Assembly (NCBI GenBank): GCA_017458025.1
Contig: JAFTGG010000002.1
Coordinates: forward strand, 1-5,150
Source of the DNA: Oscillospiraceae bacterium
GTDB taxonomy: Bacteria; Bacillota; Clostridia; Oscillospirales; Oscillospiraceae
Length of the DNA: 5,150 bases
Reading direction: 5' to 3'
Below the pieces are notes generated by a model that worked only from the letters and a program-made list of their open reading frames with translations, made no database searches and was not told the origin of the DNA. Of this stretch, positions 1 through 5,150 are shown piece by piece. The translations under genes and the position numbers were made by a program. Positions within the stretch are counted from its first letter, which is position 1. Each line of letters opens with the position of its first letter.

Positions 1-99
1 ACGAAGGGCGCGGAGCCGCCGAAGCGGCGCGGCAGGCCGCCCAAGGCGGAGACGCAGCCGGATGCCGCCGCGCCCGCAGAAAAGCGCAAGCCCGGCTGA
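1..99 (+). CDS. 3' end of an unidentified gene with a basic, Pro/Ala/Lys-rich tail (partial)
   Basis: Frame 1 is open from the first base to a TGA at 97-99 and encodes the last 32 residues of a protein that begins outside the window. The tail is low-complexity and strongly basic, rich in Lys, Arg, Pro and Ala. It contains PKRRGRPPK (about nt 19-45), which has the RGRP core of an AT-hook minor-groove-binding motif. It looks like a disordered C-terminal extension and carries no catalytic motif. Its base composition matches the downstream genes, and it lies 69 bases before glgC on the same strand, so it is probably the preceding operon member. By position, the branching enzyme glgB is a plausible guess, because glgB often precedes glgC in Bacillota, but nothing in these residues proves it. 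A nucleic-acid-binding protein with an AT-hook tail is the alternative. Confidence 0.6.
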   Translation, partial: TKGAEPPKRRGRPPKAETQPDAAAPAEKRKPG

Positions 100-168
100 C
101 CCAGAAAGAATGCCGTTGAGAGCGATAAAAAATCTATTCAGAAGAAGTAATACAGGAGGGCCACCAGC
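100..168 (+). other. Intergenic leader before glgC; no clear promoter or terminator
   Basis: This 69-base gap is clearly richer in A and T (about 45% GC) than the flanking coding sequence. It contains an A-run near 127-132 and the glgC ribosome binding site at its 3' end. There is no stem-loop followed by a T-run, so I see no intrinsic terminator. TTGAGA at 116-121 resembles a -35 box, but no acceptable -10 box follows at the usual 16-18 base spacing. TAATAC at 148-153 lies too close to the Shine-Dalgarno sequence to serve. Read-through from the upstream gene is the simpler explanation, though an internal promoter cannot be excluded. Confidence 0.5.
154..160 (+). promoter_or_regulatory. Ribosome binding site of glgC
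   Basis: AGGAGGG is a near-perfect Shine-Dalgarno sequence 8 bases before the ATG at 169. It fixes that ATG as the start of glgC over the internal ATG at 190. Confidence 0.9.
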
Positions 169-1371
169 ATGAAAAAAGAATGCATCGCCATGCTGCTCGC
201 CGGCGGACAGGGAAGCCGGCTCTACGTTCTGACGGAGAACATGGCAAAGCCCGCCGTTCCCTTCGGCGGCAAGTTCCGCATCATCGACTTCCCCCTCTCC
301 AACTGCACCAACGCGGGCATCGACACCGTGGGCGTATTGACGCAGTACCGCCCGCTCGAACTCAACAGCTACATCGGCTCCGGCCAGCCCTGGGACCTCG
401 ACCGCGACGACGGCGGCGTCCACATCCTGCCTCCGTACCAGAGCGCCACGGGCGCGAGCTGGTACAAGGGCACGGCGAACGCCATCTACCAGAATATCGG
501 CTTCGTCGACATGTACGACCCCGACTACGTCGTGGTACTCTCCGGCGACCACATTTATAAAATGGACTACGCCGACATGGTCGCCGCCCACAAGAGGGCG
601 GGCGCGGCCTGCACCATCGCGGTCATGGAAGTGCCCTGGAGCGAGGCGTCCCGCTTCGGCATCATGAGCGTCGACGGCGAAGACAACATCACCGAATTTG
701 CCGAGAAGCCCAAGGAGCCCAAGAGCAACCTCGCGTCGATGGGCATCTATGTCTTCTCGTGGAGCAAGATGCGCGAGTATCTGATCAACGACGAGAACGA
801 CCCGAACAGCGAGAACGACTTCGGCAAGAACATCATTCCCTCCATGCTCGGCAAGGGCGAGAAGATGATCGCCTACCGCTTCGCGGGCTATTGGAAGGAC
901 GTCGGCACGCTCGACTCCCTCTGGGACGCGAACATGGATATGCTCGCCACGGGCAGCGGCCTCGACCTGTTCGAGCGCAATTGGCCGATCTACGGCCGCA
1001 GCACGTCCGCGCCGCCGGCGTTCCTCGGCAGGGATTCCCGCGTCGAGCACAGCGTCGTCACCCGCGGCTGCGTGGTCGAGGGCAGCGCCGAGAACTCGGT
1101 CCTCTCCGAGAACAGCGCCATTGAAGAGGGCGCGAGCGTCGAGTATTCGATCCTCATGCCCGGCGCGGTGGTCAAGAAGGGCGCGCAGGTGTCCTACGCC
1201 ATCATCGGCGAGGATGCCGTCATCGGCGAGAACGCCGTTATCGGCGCGAAGCCGGACGGCAGCGAGGGCTGGGGCATCACGGTCGTCGGCCCTGAAACGG
1301 ACGTGAGCGCGGGCTACAAGCTCGCGGCGAACCACATGCTCAACAAGACGCTGAAGGAGGTGGCGAGATGA
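169..1371 (+). CDS. glgC: Glucose-1-phosphate adenylyltransferase, catalytic subunit (ADP-glucose pyrophosphorylase)
   Basis: This cytosolic enzyme converts ATP and glucose-1-phosphate to ADP-glucose and pyrophosphate, the committed step of bacterial glycogen synthesis. The 400 residues match the usual family length. The N-terminal nucleotidyltransferase domain shows the nucleotide loop AGGQGSRL (11-18), [20 protein letters not shown] (26-45), [12 protein letters not shown] (98-109), SGDH with the catalytic Asp127, AEKP with the sugar-phosphate Lys180, and GYWKDVGT (240-247). From about residue 285 to 375, hexapeptide-like turns such as the VEGSAENSV and IGENAVIGA stretches form the C-terminal left-handed beta-helix. 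Gln59 and Trp98 correspond to E. coli Gln74 and Trp113, linked to allosteric signalling, but the E. coli fructose-1,6-bisphosphate Lys39 position is Asn24, so regulation should differ. The start is set by a strong Shine-Dalgarno sequence. The stop overlaps the glgD start, which suggests coupled translation of the two subunits. All catalytic motifs are intact. Confidence 0.97.
   Translation: MKKECIAMLLAGGQGSRLYVLTENMAKPAVPFGGKFRIIDFPLSNCTNAGIDTVGVLTQYRPLELNSYIGSGQPWDLDRDDGGVHILPPYQSATGASWYKGTANAIYQNIGFVDMYDPDYVVVLSGDHIYKMDYADMVAAHKRAGAACTIAVMEVPWSEASRFGIMSVDGEDNITEFAEKPKEPKSNLASMGIYVFSWSKMREYLINDENDPNSENDFGKNIIPSMLGKGEKMIAYRFAGYWKDVGTLDSLWDANMDMLATGSGLDLFERNWPIYGRSTSAPPAFLGRDSRVEHSVVTRGCVVEGSAENSVLSENSAIEEGASVEYSILMPGAVVKKGAQVSYAIIGEDAVIGENAVIGAKPDGSEGWGITVVGPETDVSAGYKLAANHMLNKTLKEVAR
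1354..1360 (+). promoter_or_regulatory. Ribosome binding site of glgD inside the end of glgC
   Basis: AAGGAGG lies 7 bases before the glgD ATG and within the last codons of glgC, where it encodes part of the KEV residues near the C-terminus. This strong site next to an ATGA stop/start overlap supports translational coupling. Confidence 0.9.
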
Positions 1372-2483
1372 ACGGACTGCATGGCATCATTTTCTCGTAC
1401 GAGAAGGAATCCGGACTGCGCGAGCTGGTCGAGCACCGTATGCCCGCCTCGATCCCCTACGGCGGGCGCTACCGCGTGATCGACTTCATGCTCTCCAACA
1501 TGCAGAACGCCGGCGTCACCGACGTTGGCATCATTCTGCACGGCAACTATCAGAGCCTGCTCGACCATGTCGGCAACGGCAAGACCTGGGATATGTCCCG
1601 CAAATACGGCGGCCTGCGTATCCTGCCGCCCTTTGCCGACAACCGCAAGTACCGCAGCGGCGAGGAGTTCGAGGGCAAGATGCAGGCGCTCGCGGGCGTG
1701 CGTTCGTACCTGCAGGAGATCCGGCAGGACTACGTCGTCCTCGCGGACAGCGACCTCATCATCAACATCCCGCTCTCCGACGTCTATGAGACGCACCTTG
1801 CCTCCGGCGCGGACATCACCTGCGTCTGCACGCCGAATTACAAGCAGACCGAGAACGCGACGTTCTTCCAGCTCGGCGAGGACAACAAGGTCGTCAAGAC
1901 CCTGTGCAGCCCCAAGAAGCCCGAGGGCTATCACTGCCTTGAGATCTACGTTTTGAGCAAGGAGCTGCTGCTCAAGCTGGTCGACGAGTGCGAGGCGGAG
2001 GAGAAGGTCAGCTTCCGCAGCGACGTGCTCAACGGCATGGGCGATAAGCTCGACATCCGCGGCTATGTCTGGACCGGCCTCGCCGCCCAGATCCGCACGC
2101 TCAAGGAGTACTATGACCGCAGCATGGACATGCTGGACCCGAAGGTCTACCGCGAGGTCGCCAACGCCGCGCGCCCGATCCGTGCCAAGGAGGACGACGA
2201 GACGCCGACCTACATCGCGCCGGACAGCAAGGTCACCAACTCCCTCGTCGCCGACGGCTGCAACATCGAGGGCACGGTCGAGAACAGCGTCATCTTCCCG
2301 GGCGTCACGGTCGCCAGGGGCGCGGCGGTCAAAAACAGCGTCATCTTCAAGAACACCACGGTGGAGGAGAACGCGTCGATCAGCTACGTCATCGCCGACA
2401 AGAACGTGACCATACGCCGCGGCGGTAAGCTGAACGGCCATGAGAACTATCCGATGGCGATCTCCAAAAATTCCGTCATCTAA
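1368..2483 (+). CDS. glgD: GlgD, regulatory-type paralogue of ADP-glucose pyrophosphorylase
   Basis: The 371-residue protein has the same architecture as the neighbouring GlgC: a nucleotidyltransferase-like fold, then a left-handed beta-helix (about 262-355, with [16 protein letters not shown] turns). Shared landmarks include [14 protein letters not shown] (31-44) and DYVVLADSD (121-129). The active site is degraded. The GGxGxR nucleotide loop is replaced by [10 protein letters not shown] (9-18), the WYKGTA motif is absent, and the EKP sugar-phosphate motif is replaced near residues 179-185 by LCSPKKP. Asp129 still aligns with the GlgC catalytic Asp. In Bacillota, GlgD is known to associate with GlgC and modulate its activity while being weakly active or inactive alone; that role is inferred here from the family. 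The ATGA overlap with glgC favours production of matched amounts of the subunits. The length is normal for GlgD and the frame is unbroken, so this is a diverged paralogue rather than a decayed gene. Confidence 0.95.
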   Translation: MNGLHGIIFSYEKESGLRELVEHRMPASIPYGGRYRVIDFMLSNMQNAGVTDVGIILHGNYQSLLDHVGNGKTWDMSRKYGGLRILPPFADNRKYRSGEEFEGKMQALAGVRSYLQEIRQDYVVLADSDLIINIPLSDVYETHLASGADITCVCTPNYKQTENATFFQLGEDNKVVKTLCSPKKPEGYHCLEIYVLSKELLLKLVDECEAEEKVSFRSDVLNGMGDKLDIRGYVWTGLAAQIRTLKEYYDRSMDMLDPKVYREVANAARPIRAKEDDETPTYIAPDSKVTNSLVADGCNIEGTVENSVIFPGVTVARGAAVKNSVIFKNTTVEENASISYVIADKNVTIRRGGKLNGHENYPMAISKNSVI

Positions 2484-2484
2484 T

Positions 2485-2506
2485 CGCCGGACCGGCCGCA
2501 CCGGCG
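2485..2506 (+). repeat. GC-rich inverted repeat between glgD and glgA
   Basis: CGCCGG (2485-2490) and CCGGCG (2501-2506) are perfect reverse complements around a 10-base spacer and start two bases after the glgD stop codon. A competing stem pairs GGCCG (2494-2498) with CGGCC (2505-2509), so two mutually exclusive hairpins are possible. There is no T-run after it, so it is not a standard intrinsic terminator. It may protect mRNA ends, pause polymerase or tune glgA translation, or it may be chance in GC-rich DNA. Confidence 0.45.
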
Positions 2507-2517
2507 GCCCGTTCGAG

Positions 2518-2525
2518 AAGGAAGG
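2518..2525 (+). promoter_or_regulatory. Ribosome binding site of glgA
   Basis: AAGGAAGG is a purine-rich Shine-Dalgarno sequence ending 7 bases before the ATG at 2533. It decides the glgA start: an in-frame ATG at 2440 lies inside glgD, has no comparable site, and would add 31 residues unlike any glycogen synthase. Confidence 0.8.
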
Positions 2526-2532
2526 TAACACA

Positions 2533-3966
<1,434 letters not shown>

Positions 3967-3976
3967 ACCAAATGAC

Positions 3977-3981
3977 AGGAG
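3977..3981 (+). promoter_or_regulatory. Ribosome binding site of glgP
   Basis: AGGAG lies 10 bases before the ATG at 3992, slightly longer than the spacing used by the other genes here. Another ATG at 3984 is only 2 bases away and in another frame, which makes 3992 the best glgP start. The in-frame ATG at 4019 has no such site. Confidence 0.75.
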
Positions 3982-3991
3982 TAATGACTGA

Positions 3992-5150
3992 ATGACCTCG
4001 ATCAATACCGTAAACACCATGAAAAGGGCGCTTCGCGACAAGCTGAAGCTCAGCTACGGCTGCGGCATCGACGAAGCGACCGAGGCGCAGATGCTTCGCG
4101 CCAGCGCGCTGGTGCTCCGCGAAATCATGGCGGACCATGAAATCACGACCAAGCGCGCGACGCGCGAGAAAAAGGCGCGTCAGGTACACTATCTGTCTAT
4201 GGAGTTTCTCATGGGGCGCAGCCTCATGAAAAACGCCTATAACCTCGGCGTCGGCGATATTCTCACCGAGGCGCTTGAGGAGCTCGGCTTCCACGCCGCG
4301 GACGTATTCGAGGCGGAGCCGGACGCCGCGCTCGGCAACGGCGGCCTCGGCCGGCTCGCCGCATGCTATCTCGACGCGCTGAGCACGCTCGAGATCCCCG
4401 CCACCGGCTATTCGATCTGCTATGAGCTGGGCATTTTCCGCCAGCGCATCGTGGACGGCGAGCAGGTGGAGCTGCCGGACAATTGGAAAGAGCTCGGCGG
4501 CGCGTGGCTCGTCCCGAAGCCGCAGGAGACCGAGACCGTCCACTTCGGCGGGACGCTCCGCCGTTTCGTGGACAATGGACGCCTCCACGTCGTCAACGAG
4601 GGCGCGACGCCGGTTTTGGCGGTGCCCTGCGACATGGAGATCGCGGGCTTTAAGACCGACCATGTCAACACGCTGCGCCTGTGGGACGCCAAGTCTCCCG
4701 CGCCGCTCGACATGTCGCTGTTCTCGCAGGGCGAGTACCTGCGCGCGGTGGAGCAGCACGCGATGGCGGAGACCATCGCCAAGGTGCTCTATCCCGAGGA
4801 CAATCACTATGAGGGCAAGTCGCTGCGCCTGAAGCAGCAGTACTTCTTTGTCTCCGCCACGATGCAGTCCATCGTGCGCAAGCACATCGAGGTCTGCGGC
4901 TCGGTGATGGATTTCCACGAGAAGAACGTCATCCAGATCAATGACACGCACCCCGCTCTGGTCATTCCGGAGCTGATGCGCATCTTCATGGACGACGCGG
5001 GCCTTGAGTGGGACGATGCGTGGGAGATCACGAAGCAGTCCGTCGCCTCCACCAACCACACGGTGCTGGCGGAGGCGCTGGAGCGCTGGCCGCAGGAGCT
5101 GGTGCAGACGCTGCTGCCGCGCATCTGGGAGATCATCGATGAGATCTCCC
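3992..5150 (+). CDS. glgP: Glycogen/alpha-glucan phosphorylase, N-terminal half (partial, runs off the window)
   Basis: The enzyme (GT35 family, pyridoxal-phosphate dependent) releases glucose-1-phosphate from alpha-1,4-glucan chain ends using inorganic phosphate. The frame is open for 386 codons to the window edge, about half of a typical phosphorylase of around 800 residues. Visible signatures in order are YLSMEFLMGRSL (67-78), LGNGGLGRLAACYLDAL (114-130), GYSICYELGIFRQ (139-151), VLYPEDN (265-271), RLKQQYFF (279-286), INDTHPAL (316-323) and TNHTVLAEALERW (354-366). His356 corresponds to the substrate-pocket His377 of the rabbit muscle enzyme. The pyridoxal-phosphate lysine would lie beyond the window. 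There is no N-terminal extension comparable to the animal phosphorylation-site segment. In GYSICYELGIFRQ, Cys stands where the rabbit enzyme has Arg in GYGIRYEFG. The gene follows glgA by 25 bases, so breakdown is encoded in the same transcript as synthesis. A maltodextrin phosphorylase (malP) role cannot be separated by motifs alone, but context favours glycogen. Confidence 0.95.
   Translation, partial: MTSINTVNTMKRALRDKLKLSYGCGIDEATEAQMLRASALVLREIMADHEITTKRATREKKARQVHYLSMEFLMGRSLMKNAYNLGVGDILTEALEELGFHAADVFEAEPDAALGNGGLGRLAACYLDALSTLEIPATGYSICYELGIFRQRIVDGEQVELPDNWKELGGAWLVPKPQETETVHFGGTLRRFVDNGRLHVVNEGATPVLAVPCDMEIAGFKTDHVNTLRLWDAKSPAPLDMSLFSQGEYLRAVEQHAMAETIAKVLYPEDNHYEGKSLRLKQQYFFVSATMQSIVRKHIEVCGSVMDFHEKNVIQINDTHPALVIPELMRIFMDDAGLEWDDAWEITKQSVASTNHTVLAEALERWPQELVQTLLPRIWEIIDEIS

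Noticed and set aside
15..28. Small hairpin GCCGC-CGAA-GCGGC in the first gene
   Set aside because: It sits inside coding sequence of high GC, has only five base pairs and no T-run, and is explained by Pro/Lys/Arg codon composition.
116..153. Possible promoter in front of glgC
   Set aside because: TTGAGA at 116-121 has no -10 partner at normal spacing, and TAATAC at 148-153 abuts the Shine-Dalgarno sequence, so it would start the transcript inside the ribosome binding site.
180..560. 126-codon + strand frame inside glgC, and similar Arg-rich frames inside glgD, glgA and glgP
   Set aside because: These are frame-shifted readings of conserved genes, giving Arg/Pro/Ser-rich low-complexity translations with no motifs.
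2440..2532. Upstream in-frame extension of glgA starting inside glgD
   Set aside because: It would add 31 basic residues unlike any GlgA N-terminus and has no Shine-Dalgarno sequence; the ATG at 2533 has both a ribosome binding site and the standard family start.

Overview
The window holds one strand of a tightly packed, high-GC bacterial glycogen operon, read left to right: the 3' end of an unidentified gene (1-99), glgC (169-1371), glgD (1368-2483), glgA (2533-3966), and the 5' half of glgP (3992 to the window edge). All genes lie on the + strand. Gaps are 69, -4, 49 and 25 bases, every intact gene has a Shine-Dalgarno sequence, and I see no terminator or convincing promoter. A single transcript starting upstream of the window is therefore the simplest reading.

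The paired glgC-glgD arrangement is a hallmark of Bacillota (Firmicutes), which use a two-subunit ADP-glucose pyrophosphorylase. High GC, the flavour of the protein sequences, and glgA and glgP directly after glgD suggest a GC-rich anaerobic member of the class Clostridia, probably Oscillospiraceae/Ruminococcaceae-like. That placement is inference from protein style, not from a marker gene.

Pathway logic: GlgC (catalytic), with GlgD (a paralogue lacking most of the active-site motifs, probably modulatory), makes ADP-glucose from glucose-1-phosphate and ATP. GlgA polymerises the glucose into alpha-1,4-glucan. GlgP releases glucose-1-phosphate from the polymer by phosphorolysis. Synthesis and breakdown enzymes are thus encoded together, so flux direction probably depends on enzyme-level control rather than on separate transcription. 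The branching enzyme GlgB is not recognisable here; the truncated first gene could be its tail, but only a low-complexity basic end with an AT-hook-like core is visible.

I found no undescribed system, mobile element, CRISPR array or RNA gene. The points worth a second look are small: the AT-hook-like tail of the first gene, the pattern of lost and kept residues in GlgD, regulatory-site differences in GlgC, a GC-rich hairpin between glgD and glgA, and a seven-codon mini-ORF whose stop overlaps the glgP start. No stretch longer than 69 bases lacks a gene.
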